In this document: positions 1 to 7,252 of the stretch, piece after piece
Position numbering within the stretch: the stretch's first letter is position 1
How the letters are laid out: every line of letters begins with the position of its first letter
DNA from: an uncultured Lentisphaeria bacterium
GTDB taxonomy: Bacteria; Verrucomicrobiota; Lentisphaeria; Victivallales; Victivallaceae
Direction: 5' to 3'
Assembly: GCA_937888615.1 (NCBI GenBank)
Contig: CALABZ010000202.1
Coordinates: 1 to 12,199 of the forward strand
DNA length: 12,199 nucleotides
Program-made: the position numbers and the translations under genes
The notes under the pieces: generated by a model
Databases searched by the model: none
The model's input: the letters and a program-made list of their open reading frames with translations, nothing else
What the model was told of the DNA's origin: nothing

Positions 1-52
1 TCTACGCAGATGTTCTCATCGCAAATCAAAATTCAGTGTTAAAACGCAATAC

Positions 53-76
53 CCCCAAGCCTGGAAGGGCTTGGGG
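53..76. other. GC-rich hairpin, 9-bp stem with GGAA loop
   Basis: CCCCAAGCC (53-61) is the exact reverse complement of GGCTTGGGG (68-76). A T-G wobble closes a GGAA tetraloop of the GNRA type. Read on the minus strand, it is followed by a mixed TATTGCGTTTT rather than a clean U-tract, so it is at best a weak terminator for leftward transcription. The role is unknown. Confidence 0.4.
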
Positions 77-269
77 AAACACCGGAAATAGTCGGAAGTC
101 ATTTTCTGCTCTTACAATCAAGCCGAAATTTTTGCCTGAAAATCAACCCGAAGCAAGTAAGTGTCAGAAAAAACAGGCAAGGATCCCCCCCAAATGTACA
201 CATGTTCGGACTTATATTTCTTCGAATGTTTATAGATTTGGAGTGCAGAGAAAGAGACCTTCAGCATTT

Positions 270-291
270 CCTGGGCTCGTATAAGCCCAGG
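270..291. other. GC-rich hairpin, 8-bp perfect stem
   Basis: CCTGGGCT (270-277) pairs perfectly with AGCCCAGG (284-291) around a 6-nt loop. Neither side carries a T-tract, so an intrinsic terminator in the usual sense is not supported. It sits about 140 nt past the stop codon of the leftward helicase gene and could be a 3'-end RNA structure. Confidence 0.35.
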
Positions 292-428
292 GCATTCCGC
301 CGAGCACAATCAGTGTTGAACAGTCGACGTTTTCAAATAAAGTCCAAAACCTGTTCATTTTTCGGCTCTGGAACGAGCTGAACGCGGTTCGCCTTCGAGG
401 CGAGAAATGAGAATAATGGAAATGGAAA

Positions 429-3173
429 TCAAGGCTTCATTTGTTCGGAACGGACGAAAGATTCAATGGTTTCCTGGAGTTTGGCGGCTTCTTCGACCAA
501 AAGCGAATCGTCCTGGTTCAGTTTATTCAGGCAAAGGAGCAGGAAATTCTGCTGATCACGACTTAACTGGACCAGCGTCTTGACTTTGTCCGCGGACAAT
601 TGTTCCGGCAGCTTTTCCGGTACCTCCGCCGTGGTGAAAGCATAAAGCGCGATAGCCGCTTCGGATACCGCTTCCCACGCAGGAGCTGCGGCTTCTTCTT
701 CAAAGCCTCCGGCTTTCAGAACGGAAGCCATTTTCAGATTACGGCGTGAACGATCCAAAAAGGGCTGACACAATTTCAACCGCCGCTTGCGATCGGAAGG
801 TTTTGGCGATTCGGCCGCGGTATTACAGAAAACAGTTTGAGCAGTGTCATTAATACTGATAAAACCCTGTTCGGCAAGTTTTTGCAACAGGCTTTGGATT
901 TCCGGGGTAATTAAGTTGATTTGCCGATCCGTTACACCATCGCCGTAACTGCGGCGGATTTGTTCCCGCAAGGGTTTGTCGGCCTCGGCGCTGCCGATTG
1001 CCAGAAAAGAGGCCGGTTTCTCCGGCAATTGCAATTCCAGCAATTTACCGATACCGGGGTTATTCAGGGTCAGCTCCTGCCGAAGTATGGTATCCGAATC
1101 CGCAACCGGCCTGGGAATGCTGATTCCGGTGTCCATCAGTTCGTTGAGGCGGGTGATGAATACCGACTTGGCATTGGCCTGTTCGAAATCTTCGGCATTG
1201 CCTTTGGCGTCCAGGACAAAATCGGAGAGACCTTGTTTGAATTGCAGAGTTCCCAACATTTTATGTTCAATGGAATCAAGAGCCACCAGATTAATGACGT
1301 TGACCGAATTCTTCTGCATTTTGCGCCAGGCGCGGGCAATACGCTGTTCGAGCTTGGCCGGATTCCACGGCAGGTCAAGGTTAATGACGACGCTGGCGGC
1401 CTGCAGGTTCAAGCCCACCCCGCCGGAATCCGAAGATAAAAACACTTTGCAGTCGGGATCGTTCTTGAAACGGTTGATTTCCTCACGGCGTTTCTGCTGC
1501 GGTATCCGGCCGACGTGCATGACATAACCGAGCTTCATTCCGTCCAATGTCGCCGCCGCCAAATCCAGCATTCGTACCCATTCGGAAAAAATGATGATTT
1601 TACGTTCAGGCGCATTCTGTTGAAAATCTTCCAGAATCCGTTTCAGTTCATCAATTTTTGGCGATTCAGCAATGGCGTCGTCCATAATATAGCAGCTGTC
1701 GCAGTGCATTCGCATGGCGGCAAGGCCAAGCTGAAGCCGCTCGAATTCCCGGTTGGTCAAAGGCCGTTTCTGAGCCGCTGCGCATAACCGGCTAACGGTT
1801 TCCTCATACTCGGCATAGCGTTTTTTCTGTTCCGGAGTCATTTCTACAAAATAATTATTGTCGATTCGCTCCGGCAGGTTCTCCTGAATATCGTCCTTGC
1901 GCCGCCTCAGCATGACCGGCCGGAGCTTTTCGTGAAGTTCACGCAGGTTTTTCATGCCGCAGGCCCGGCCGCTTTCGTCGAAATCAAGAAACCGGCGGTT
2001 GAACCGGAATAAACTGCCGAAGACGGTGGGGTCAATCATTTCCGTCAGCGAATAGATGTCGTCAATCCGGTTTTCCAGAGGAGTGCCGGTAAGAATGAAA
2101 ACATACGGTGAATTCATCCGCTTCAGGGTCTGCGCGGTTTTGGTTTTCCAGTTTTTGATCCGCTGGGCCTCGTCAAGGATAATCAGGTCCGGCTGAAATA
2201 GTTGAACGATATTTTCATGATCGCGCATCACCTGCTCATAATTCGTCAACAGAAAAAATGTTTTTGAATGACGGTAAAGCCGCAGACGATCGGAACGACC
2301 GCCAAATACCGGCTCCGCACTCAAATCGGTGAATTTGCGGATTTGTTCCTCCCATTCGGTTTTCAAAGACGCCGGAGCGACAACCAGCACCCGCTTTATC
2401 CCAAGGCATTCATGCATGACCGCCGCTGCCGCAACCGCCTGAACGGTCTTGCCCAAACCCATTTCATCGGCCAGGATCGCCCGTCCCTTAAAAGCCAGAT
2501 GCAGCATCCCTTCAATCTGATAGTCGTAAAGAGCATAACGCAGGAACGGCAACTGTCCGTGACTGGAGCATATTTGCCGCTCATAGGTCCGCCGCATTTT
2601 TTCAAGACGATCCAGAATGCTCAATTTGCGGTTGTAATCGCGTATTTCCGCCGATATCCGGATTTTCGAAGAAATTTTCTGCGGCGTATTTTCCAGTTCC
2701 CGTAAAAAAGCCGGCAAAGCCAAGGTGTGCGGTTCCCGGCAGTTCCCCGCATCGTCAAAATACCGGTTTAAAAATTCAACGACCCCCGAAGCAATCGACC
2801 CGGAAATATCCAGAACCGGACGCCATTCCACATGATCCAGATAAATTTCCGCAAGTTCGGAACCACCTTTGGTCCCCTGAAACTGCATCTTCAGTTTCTC
2901 AATATGCTTGCAGGTTCCCAGGAAATTCTTGATGAAATCCGGGCAGGAACAGGTATTGATATTTCGATCCAGCGAACGGAATTCAATTCTATATTCCGTG
3001 CTGCCGCCGGATACCCGGTAATCGCGAAAAATATCCTTCCCCCCACCGGAAACCGGTTCTATTTTAAACGTCTCTTTTTCCGCCCGTCTTTTCCGCAACT
3101 CGATTTCATATTCGTCAGTTGTCAGCCAGCTCTGATGCTTGTTGACCGGTTTCTCTGCCTTCTTTTTGTTCAT
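429..3173 (-). CDS. SWIM zinc-finger SNF2-family helicase
   Basis: Predicted ATP-dependent DNA/RNA translocase of the SNF2/RapA superfamily 2 class, 914 residues from this start. In order: a SWIM zinc finger, CxC...CxH (Cys75, Cys77, Cys88, His90); Walker A motif DEMGLGKT (236-243); DEAQ box (334-337); motif III TGTPLEN (362-368); then the helicase C domain with motif V SSDSGGVGLNLQAA (580-593) and motif VI EQRIARAWR (609-617), where the family usually has QRxGRAxRxGQ. The last 200 residues are helical and unrecognised. A longer frame opens at TTG 3239 or ATG 3227. I prefer ATG 3173 because a candidate promoter (-10 at 3211-3216) places the transcript start near 3204, downstream of both. No intact partner gene is adjacent; upstream lies only IS debris. 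SNF2 proteins with SWIM domains are known but mostly uncharacterised in bacteria, so the cellular role is open. Confidence 0.93.
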   Translation of the reverse strand: MNKKKAEKPVNKHQSWLTTDEYEIELRKRRAEKETFKIEPVSGGGKDIFRDYRVSGGSTEYRIEFRSLDRNINTCSCPDFIKNFLGTCKHIEKLKMQFQGTKGGSELAEIYLDHVEWRPVLDISGSIASGVVEFLNRYFDDAGNCREPHTLALPAFLRELENTPQKISSKIRISAEIRDYNRKLSILDRLEKMRRTYERQICSSHGQLPFLRYALYDYQIEGMLHLAFKGRAILADEMGLGKTVQAVAAAAVMHECLGIKRVLVVAPASLKTEWEEQIRKFTDLSAEPVFGGRSDRLRLYRHSKTFFLLTNYEQVMRDHENIVQLFQPDLIILDEAQRIKNWKTKTAQTLKRMNSPYVFILTGTPLENRIDDIYSLTEMIDPTVFGSLFRFNRRFLDFDESGRACGMKNLRELHEKLRPVMLRRRKDDIQENLPERIDNNYFVEMTPEQKKRYAEYEETVSRLCAAAQKRPLTNREFERLQLGLAAMRMHCDSCYIMDDAIAESPKIDELKRILEDFQQNAPERKIIIFSEWVRMLDLAAATLDGMKLGYVMHVGRIPQQKRREEINRFKNDPDCKVFLSSDSGGVGLNLQAASVVINLDLPWNPAKLEQRIARAWRKMQKNSVNVINLVALDSIEHKMLGTLQFKQGLSDFVLDAKGNAEDFEQANAKSVFITRLNELMDTGISIPRPVADSDTILRQELTLNNPGIGKLLELQLPEKPASFLAIGSAEADKPLREQIRRSYGDGVTDRQINLITPEIQSLLQKLAEQGFISINDTAQTVFCNTAAESPKPSDRKRRLKLCQPFLDRSRRNLKMASVLKAGGFEEEAAAPAWEAVSEAAIALYAFTTAEVPEKLPEQLSADKVKTLVQLSRDQQNFLLLCLNKLNQDDSLLVEEAAKLQETIESFVRSEQMKP

Positions 3174-3192
3174 CCGAATTTCGTACCCCGCT

Positions 3193-3216
3193 TTAATAAA
3201 CTGTCGGCAAAATATA
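3193..3216 (-). repeat. Leader repeat, copy 1 (SNF2 side)
   Basis: Read on the minus strand, this is ATATTTTG followed directly by CCGACAGTTTATTA. The second copy, at 4905-4932 before the ISL3 transposase, has the same two blocks separated by TTAG and with one A/G difference. Both copies are in the same orientation. Both lie between a candidate -10 box and the start codon of a minus-strand gene, and together they bracket the IS remnants. Confidence 0.5.
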
Positions 3217-3239
3217 TATCCGAACATTGAGGATTGCAA
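3211..3239 (-). promoter_or_regulatory. Candidate sigma70 promoter of the SNF2 gene
   Basis: On the minus strand, TTGCAA (3239 to 3234; 4 of 6 matches to TTGACA) is followed after 17 nt by TATATT (3216 to 3211; 5 of 6 matches to TATAAT). A transcript starting near 3204 would have a leader of about 30 nt before ATG 3173. This is a consensus match only, without experimental support. Confidence 0.4.
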
Positions 3240-3384
3240 TATATATTCTGCAATTTTCGCATAGTAAATTCAACGTGATCACGGCTTTCGCATTGTTCAT
3301 TTCCAGCAAAACCAGCCTTTACTCCCTTGCCGAAACCGGCAAGGGCAATAATGTCAATTTCCGTCTCTGGCTTGAAGACGTTCA
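3240..3384. other. Gap between the SNF2 promoter and the IS1380 remnant
   Basis: No supported gene. It contains a perfect 9-bp hairpin (CCCTTGCCG at 3324-3332, CGGCAAGGG at 3337-3345, loop AAAC). A 71-codon minus-strand frame (3385-3170, GTG start) ends with an ATGA overlap on the SNF2 start codon. Its translation resembles nothing I recognise, and it begins inside the IS1380 remnant, so I do not call it a gene. Part of this stretch may be further degraded IS sequence. Confidence 0.4.
3324..3345. other. GC-rich hairpin, 9-bp perfect stem with 4-nt loop
   Basis: CCCTTGCCG and CGGCAAGGG are exact reverse complements around AAAC. No T-tract follows on either strand. The position upstream of the SNF2 promoter and just before the IS1380 remnant would fit an IS-borne or insulating structure, but nothing decides between these. 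Confidence 0.4.
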
Positions 3385-3900
3385 CCGCCCCCGATTGAAC
3401 TGGTAAAAAGAGCTCCCGAATTTGGTTTTGAAAAAACGCCTCACGGGAAATATATTCCGCCGGATATTGAACGTATCCCCATTTGACAATTCTGGTTCAA
3501 ACAAGGAAGGCGTTTCCTGGACGTACAAGAACCATGATGTTTTGCTTACCTCGGAACTCATGGTTATATGCTCAACTGCGAAATGCGTCCCGGAAGTCAG
3601 CACAGCAACAAGGGGGCGCTGGAATTTATCCGGCAGTCCCTTGGCATGACAGAAATGCTTGGTGTTGACCTGAAAAATATTCTTGTGCGTTTGGATTCAG
3701 CTCATGATGATGCGGAAATCATTGAAGAGCTGCTGAAACGCGGTGTGGCTTTTCTCATCAAACGCAACCTGCGGAAAGAATCAAGAGAGCAATGATTGAG
3801 TTTAGCTCGGCGTGTCTGCGAAGCCCAAAAAACGCGCCTTGGCAAAACCGTTTTTACCGGTGAAGCCAGCCATATACCTGTTGCCGCGTGGCACCATTGA
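3385..3900 (+). pseudogene. Degenerate IS1380-like transposase fragment
   Basis: A broken transposase of the IS1380 (DDE, DDE_Tnp_1-like) type. Homologous blocks appear in family order but change frame. 3394-3480 reads IELVKRAPEFG then GKYIPPDIERIP. From 3479 the next frame reads PFDNSGSNKEGVSWTYKNHD. From about 3541 the first frame resumes with FAYLGTHGYMLNCEMRPGSQ, and LVRLDSAHDD and FLIKRNLRKES follow. That gives at least two frameshifts, and near 3538 a few residues usually present (GYAPI-like) are missing. An in-frame TGA at 3793-3795 stands where the family has Trp (REQ*LSLARR), after which the frame stays readable to about 3885. The N-terminal part and the C-terminal end are absent. 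The 75-codon frame 3568-3795 is only a piece of it. It is clearly non-functional. The family assignment rests on recalled motif order, not on a search. Confidence 0.8.
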
Positions 3901-4895
3901 TCCCAAAAACGCCCCGCCCATGCCGGGGAACGATAATTCTAAAGTTTTTGGAACTGCTCTCGAAGCAAATATGCCTTGACTGTCCGCAGATTCATTTTCA
4001 AAAGTTCCTTGAGCTTGAAGCTCTGCTTTTCTGTCAGATTCTCTTTGCGTTTGAGAAAACACCAGCGAGACTTCGCCAATATCGGTTGCAGTTTCTCCTT
4101 GCGCAATCTCTTGACTTCTTCTGCCCGAACTTTATCCAATGCCTTGCCAAATTTCTGCATGATATGAAAACGGTCAAGCACATTGATTGCCTTGGGCAGA
4201 TGTTTGGCTATCACCTTCAAGTACGGCTTCCACATGTCGGAACAAATTACCTTGATTTGGGCGGAAAACCCTGGCTTCAGCGTAGCCATATCTTTGAAAA
4301 ACGATTCCATCGTTGCCTTTGTCCGTTGTTCTCCAATCCATAGCAGGCGGCGTGCTCTGGAATCAATCTGATAAACCAAGGTCAGATAATTGTGTCCTTT
4401 GTGCCAGGCGATTTCATCTACACCGAGAGCACTCACCATATCAATCGTCCGATTCGTCAACCCGTAATCGACTACCCATTCAACAGCGGAGCAGACCGTC
4501 TGCCATGATGTATGAAAATGTTCGGCAACACTTTTCAATGAGAGTTCTTTGGCCCAACTTGCCAGAAACGCGGCATAGTGATTGCAAAAGTGATTTTTCC
4601 CATTACTCCACGGAACCATCTCGACAACAACACGTTTACACTTCGGGCAACTGACCCGCCGCATGGAATAGCGAAAGAATACTCGGAAGCCCCACAACGG
4701 AACAAACTCAAACAATCGCTCCGACAAGGTATCGTATCCGGGAGATGGGGTCCCACAGACACTGTACAGCGGTTTACTGTTGGCTCGAGGCTTGATTTCC
4801 ACAATAATGGATTCTTTCTTTTTGTCAAACTCTGACTTCCCGATGCAAAAGCATTTGAATTTCAGACCAAAGTTGAGTATAGTTTTCAGGCGCAT
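3885..4895 (-). pseudogene. ISL3-family transposase, C-terminally truncated with internal TAG
   Basis: Minus-strand transposase of the ISL3 family, which moves by a DDE mechanism. Start ATG 4895 is preceded by GAGG at suitable spacing and matches the family's usual MxxKTIL opening; an open extension to 5024 is leader. Recognisable blocks: the N-terminal zinc-binding region, with CPKC intact but the first CxxC degraded to YSVC; then GVDEIAWHKGHNYLTLVYQI; ICSDMWKPYLK; and LDRFHIMQKFGKALDKV. The frame stops at TAG 3939-3941 after 318 residues. Readable sequence continues in frame as NYRSPAWAGRFWDQWC, so the TAG replaces the expected Trp codon. Past about 3885 homology ends and the sequence is that of the IS1380 remnant on the other strand. 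The last 50 or so family residues and the right inverted repeat are therefore missing. Transposition activity is unlikely. Confidence 0.85.
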
Positions 4896-4904
4896 GGTTC
4901 CTCG

Positions 4905-4932
4905 TAATAAATTGTCGGCTAACAAAATATTA
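4905..4932 (-). repeat. Leader repeat, copy 2 (ISL3 side)
   Basis: Read on the minus strand: ATATTTTG, TTAG, then CCGACAATTTATTA. It matches copy 1 at 3193-3216 apart from the 4-nt TTAG insertion and one transition. It overlaps the candidate -10 box and leads into the GAGG of the transposase. Its translation in one frame (LLADNLLRGT) also resembles that of copy 1 (YFADSLLKRGT). Confidence 0.5.
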
Positions 4933-4955
4933 CGCCATGTGCTCTTTTCTTTCAA
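4927..4955 (-). promoter_or_regulatory. Candidate promoter of the ISL3 transposase
   Basis: On the minus strand, TTGAAA (4955 to 4950; 5 of 6 to TTGACA) and TAATAT (4932 to 4927; 4 of 6 to TATAAT) are separated by 17 nt. The leader would run through the repeat at 4905-4926 to GAGG and ATG 4895. Consensus match only. Confidence 0.4.
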
Positions 4956-5035
4956 GGATTCGGAAGGAAAATTTATTTTTCTTTGTTTACCCTGGAAAAA
5001 GACTGACCCATTACCAATATTCATTAAAATTATGA

Positions 5036-5056
5036 AATATCATTGTAATTGATATT
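5036..5056. promoter_or_regulatory. Inverted repeat overlapping the regulator -35 box
   Basis: AATATCA (5036-5042) and TGATATT (5050-5056) are exact reverse complements with a 7-nt spacer, and the right arm runs into the TTGACT -35 box at 5055. The position would suit a second regulatory site. The A+T richness makes chance occurrence possible. Confidence 0.3.
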
Positions 5057-5082
5057 GACTTTTTTGTGAATTCGTGTATAAT
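5055..5082 (+). promoter_or_regulatory. Strong sigma70 promoter of the GntR regulator
   Basis: TTGACT (5055-5060; 5 of 6) and a perfect TATAAT (5077-5082) are separated by 16 nt. The predicted transcript start, about 5089, falls inside the operator at 5087-5097, which is where a repressor would block initiation. It lies immediately upstream of the regulator start at 5114. Confidence 0.75.
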
Positions 5083-5098
5083 TTCTTTGTATTACAAA
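5083..5098. promoter_or_regulatory. FadR-type operator, copy 1 (autoregulatory site)
   Basis: The 16-nt sequence TTCTTTGTATTACAAA contains the palindrome TTGTA-T-TACAA (5087-5097). This fits the FadR-subfamily GntR operator pattern TNGTNNNACNA exactly. An identical 16-mer recurs at 5878-5893 upstream of the enzyme operon. It lies 1-16 nt after the -10 box, so binding should repress the regulator's own promoter. The binding is inferred; the repeat and the palindrome are seen directly. Confidence 0.75.
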
Positions 5099-5113
5099 CA
5101 ACAGGTATTTTTT

Positions 5114-5844
5114 ATGGATATTCAAAAAAGCGAGCAGATGGTCGATCTAATATTGTCGCATATCATCGACAATAAGCTTAAGCCGGGCGACAAACTTCCG
5201 TCGGAAGAAGAAATGACCATGCTCTTCAAGGCCAGTAGAGTCAGCATTCGGGAAGGTTTGCGCGGTCTGAAGTTTCTTGGACTTCTGAAGTCAACAACCA
5301 GCAGGGGAACTGTTATTCAGGAGATGGATTTTTCTATTTTGACGCGTTGCCTGGGTTTCAAATTGCAATCAGCGATATTTCGTATCGTCAGCTGCTGGAA
5401 GCCAGATTGGCTATTGAAACCGGAGCTCTGGAACTGATTTGCGGTAAGCTTAAGCCTTATCAGATAAAATGTTTACGACAAATGACCAACTGCAGGCGCC
5501 AGGATAATTCCCCCAAGGAAATTTCGCGTGACTATAAGGCGGATCGGGAATTCCATCAGTATCTGCTGCGATGCAGTGAAAACTCCGTATTGATCACCTT
5601 TTCACGTTTACTGCAAATATTCTTTTCTCACTTTATTGACGAGAACGTAGAAGACAGTGAGCTTGCAACTTCAGACCACGAGATTCTGGTTTATGCTTTG
5701 GAAAAAAACAACTTAGAGCTGGCCCGCGGCGCAATGCGAGAACATTTATCCAAGTATTACAAATTGCTTGAAGAAAGGAAATTGAAGAATGCCGGTAATT
5801 CGGCAGTTCAACTTAAGAAGAATCACCAGATTGCAAACAAATGA
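5114..5844 (+). CDS. GntR-family regulator, FadR subfamily (HTH-FCD), frame broken at 5353-5359
   Basis: Transcription regulator, 243 residues when the two frames are joined, the normal FadR-subfamily length. Start ATG 5114 (MDIQKSEQ) follows a modest AGG and opens a GntR winged helix, residues 1-70 (KLKPGDKLPSEEEM, SRVSIREGLRGLKFLGLL). The frame then reads to LTRCLGF at 5359. The expected continuation, QIAISDISYRQLLEARLAIE, is in the -1 frame. That frame runs through an FCD ligand-binding domain with likely metal-binding residues: Asp and His in ADREFH, then His in SDHEI and in MREHL. It ends at 5844. Without the shift the product stops at 5437 after 107 residues, as a DNA-binding domain only. 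A single T lost from a TTTT run would explain the break. So would a programmed -1 shift at G_GGT_TTC, or a sequencing error. Operators and promoter around it look intact. It probably controls its own gene and the operon at 5933. Confidence 0.85.
5353..5388 (+). other. Slippery heptamer G_GGT_TTC followed by a short hairpin
   Basis: GGGTTTC at 5353-5359 fits X_XXY_YYZ in the correct zero frame (ctG GGT TTC). A -1 slip there continues exactly into the FCD-domain frame at CAA 5359. Twelve nt later, GCGATA (5372-5377) pairs with TATCGT (5383-5388), including one G-T wobble, around TTTCG. The spacer is longer and the stem weaker than in proven frameshift signals, so a plain one-base deletion is equally or more likely. 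Confidence 0.35.
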
Positions 5845-5877
5845 TTTTATATAGGATATTTTATTTTTTTAGTTGCA

Positions 5878-5893
5878 TTCTTTGTATTACAAA
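5878..5893. promoter_or_regulatory. FadR-type operator, copy 2 (enzyme operon)
   Basis: Identical over 16 nt to the site at 5083-5098, with the palindrome TTGTATTACAA at 5882-5892. It lies 40 nt upstream of ATG 5933. A possible -35 TTGCAT (5873-5878) and a weak -10 AATAAA (5896-5901), 17 nt apart, would put the operator inside the promoter. The promoter match is poor; the operator repeat is strong. Confidence 0.7.
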
Positions 5894-5932
5894 AAAATAA
5901 ATCCTCCTCAAAATCAAGGGTATTAATGATTC

Positions 5933-7243
5933 ATGGAAAAGTGTAAAATAGCAAAATGTCTGGCCATGCAAGATAAGGCGGCGCATCTTATTCCTGGCAT
6001 GACTCAGTTATTATCAAAGCGGCCGGATATGTTTTCCCGTGGCGCATGGCCTGGCTACTTTAAAAAAGCCAGAGGGGTGGAAGTCGAAGATTTGGATGGT
6101 AATCGTTATTTGGATTTCAGTATCGGGGGTATCGGAGCCACGGTATTGGGTTATGCCGATGAAGAGGTTAATGCCGCGGTTATGCGGGTGATTGCCGATG
6201 GTTCGGCATCATCGCTTAATGCTCCGGAGGAAGTGGCTCTGGCGGAAAAATTGATCGGATTGCATCCATGGGCCGACATGGCGCGATTTGCGCGTTCAGG
6301 AGGCGAAGCGATGGCGATCGCCATTCGAATTGCCCGGTCGGCCACAGGCAAAGATACAGTGGTTTTTTGTGGTTATCATGGCTGGGAAGACTGGTATCTC
6401 GCAGCCAATGTTGATACCCGGAATGCTTTAGGGGAACATCTGATTGCCGGCCTGCAGCCAAATGGTGTTCCCCAAAAATTAGCCGGGACGGCAATTCCAT
6501 TTCGGTTCAATGATATTGAAGCGTTCAAGAATGCAATTAAGCGTGCGGGAAAAGACCTGGCGGCAGTGGTTATGGAACCCATCCGAAATTATATGCCGGA
6601 ACCTGAGTTCATGAGTGTAATTCATCAAACGGTGAAGGAATTGGAGGTGCCACTGATAATCGATGAAATTTCAGCGGGATTCCGAATATGCTGCGGCGGT
6701 GCCCATCTGCGATTAGGCTGGTGTCCGGATATTGCTGTTTTTTCCAAGGCGTTGGGCAATGGATTTCCCATCTCCGCCGTCATCGGCAAAAAATGGGTAA
6801 TGAAAGCAGCCCAAAGTAGTTTTATTTCCAGCACCAACTGGACAGAACGTATTGGCCCGACCGCGGCATTGGCTATGATAGATAAATTCCAACGTGAAAA
6901 TGTACATCGTCACTTGACTGCGTTAGGTGAAAGAATTGAAGATGGCTGGAAAAGAATTGCCGCCAAACACCGGCTGGACATCAGTATCAGTGGCATCAAA
7001 CCGATGTTACACTTCAAGTTTGCTGAAAACCATAATATCAACCGTGCATACTATTCGCAGGAGATGGGCAAGCGCGGTTTTCTTGCCTGTATGCTGTGTT
7101 ACTCCATGTATGCGCATAATTTCAACCAGGTCGAACAATATTTATCAGCCACGGATGAAATATGGGCTGATATTGCCGCCGGCAATATTGAAACAAAACT
7201 TGAAGGTGAACCGGCGATAACCGGTTTCCAAAGAATCAACTAA
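5933..7243 (+). CDS. Class III PLP aminotransferase, glutamate-1-semialdehyde aminomutase-like
   Basis: Fold-type I, PLP-dependent enzyme, 436 residues, of the class III / glutamate-1-semialdehyde aminomutase-like group. It transfers an amino group to or from a carbonyl substrate. Seen motifs: SGGEA (122-126) in the phosphate-binding loop position; GYHGW (147-151), which stacks on PLP; EP at 215-216; LIIDEISAGFR (241-251) with Asp244 for the pyridine nitrogen; and FSKALGNGFP (270-279) with Lys272 as the Schiff-base lysine. No key residue is missing. ATG 5933 has AGGG 12 nt upstream, a rather wide spacing; an internal Met12 is an alternative start. It is first in the operon, 40 nt after the operator. 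A true haem-pathway HemL is unlikely, given the sugar-enzyme neighbours and the divergent C-terminus (after about residue 400). Members of this group in polysaccharide clusters act on keto sugars or linear aldehydes. The substrate here is unknown. Confidence 0.9.
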   Translation: MEKCKIAKCLAMQDKAAHLIPGMTQLLSKRPDMFSRGAWPGYFKKARGVEVEDLDGNRYLDFSIGGIGATVLGYADEEVNAAVMRVIADGSASSLNAPEEVALAEKLIGLHPWADMARFARSGGEAMAIAIRIARSATGKDTVVFCGYHGWEDWYLAANVDTRNALGEHLIAGLQPNGVPQKLAGTAIPFRFNDIEAFKNAIKRAGKDLAAVVMEPIRNYMPEPEFMSVIHQTVKELEVPLIIDEISAGFRICCGGAHLRLGWCPDIAVFSKALGNGFPISAVIGKKWVMKAAQSSFISSTNWTERIGPTAALAMIDKFQRENVHRHLTALGERIEDGWKRIAAKHRLDISISGIKPMLHFKFAENHNINRAYYSQEMGKRGFLACMLCYSMYAHNFNQVEQYLSATDEIWADIAAGNIETKLEGEPAITGFQRIN

Positions 7244-7252
7244 GGGCTAATT

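Larger units (their letters stand above)
1..428. other. Intergenic region with no supported gene
   Basis: I see no convincing gene here. The longest open frame on the plus strand (36-284) has a low-complexity, basic translation, no ribosome binding site and no recognisable domain. The stretch does hold GC-rich hairpins (53-76, 270-291 and 390-402), listed separately where useful. It lies downstream of the minus-strand helicase gene, so its right part is probably the 3' untranslated region of that gene. Confidence 0.5.

Noticed and set aside
36..284. 82-codon plus-strand frame
   Set aside because: No ribosome binding site, basic low-complexity translation, no domain, and hairpins lie within it.
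390..402. Hairpin CGCCT-TCG-AGGCG as terminator of the helicase gene
   Set aside because: Only a 5-bp stem, and no T-tract follows in the leftward direction.
921..2705. Several plus-strand frames of 130-183 codons opposite the helicase gene
   Set aside because: The minus strand encodes clear, ordered SNF2 motifs over the whole stretch; these frames have no motif or start signal of their own.
3170..3385. 71-codon minus-strand frame overlapping the SNF2 start by ATGA
   Set aside because: GTG start with no clear ribosome binding site, no recognisable domain, starts inside an IS remnant, and most of it lies upstream of the predicted promoter start near 3204.
3793..3941. Recoding of TGA or TAG as Trp in this organism
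   Set aside because: The helicase, SDR, regulator and DegT genes all end at TGA at sensible family ends, and both interrupted genes are otherwise decayed transposases, so simple nonsense mutation is enough.
4981..5018. Left inverted repeat of the ISL3 element (minus strand GGGTCAGTC region)
   Set aside because: Position is plausible, but the opposite end is deleted, so no inverted partner exists in the window to confirm it.
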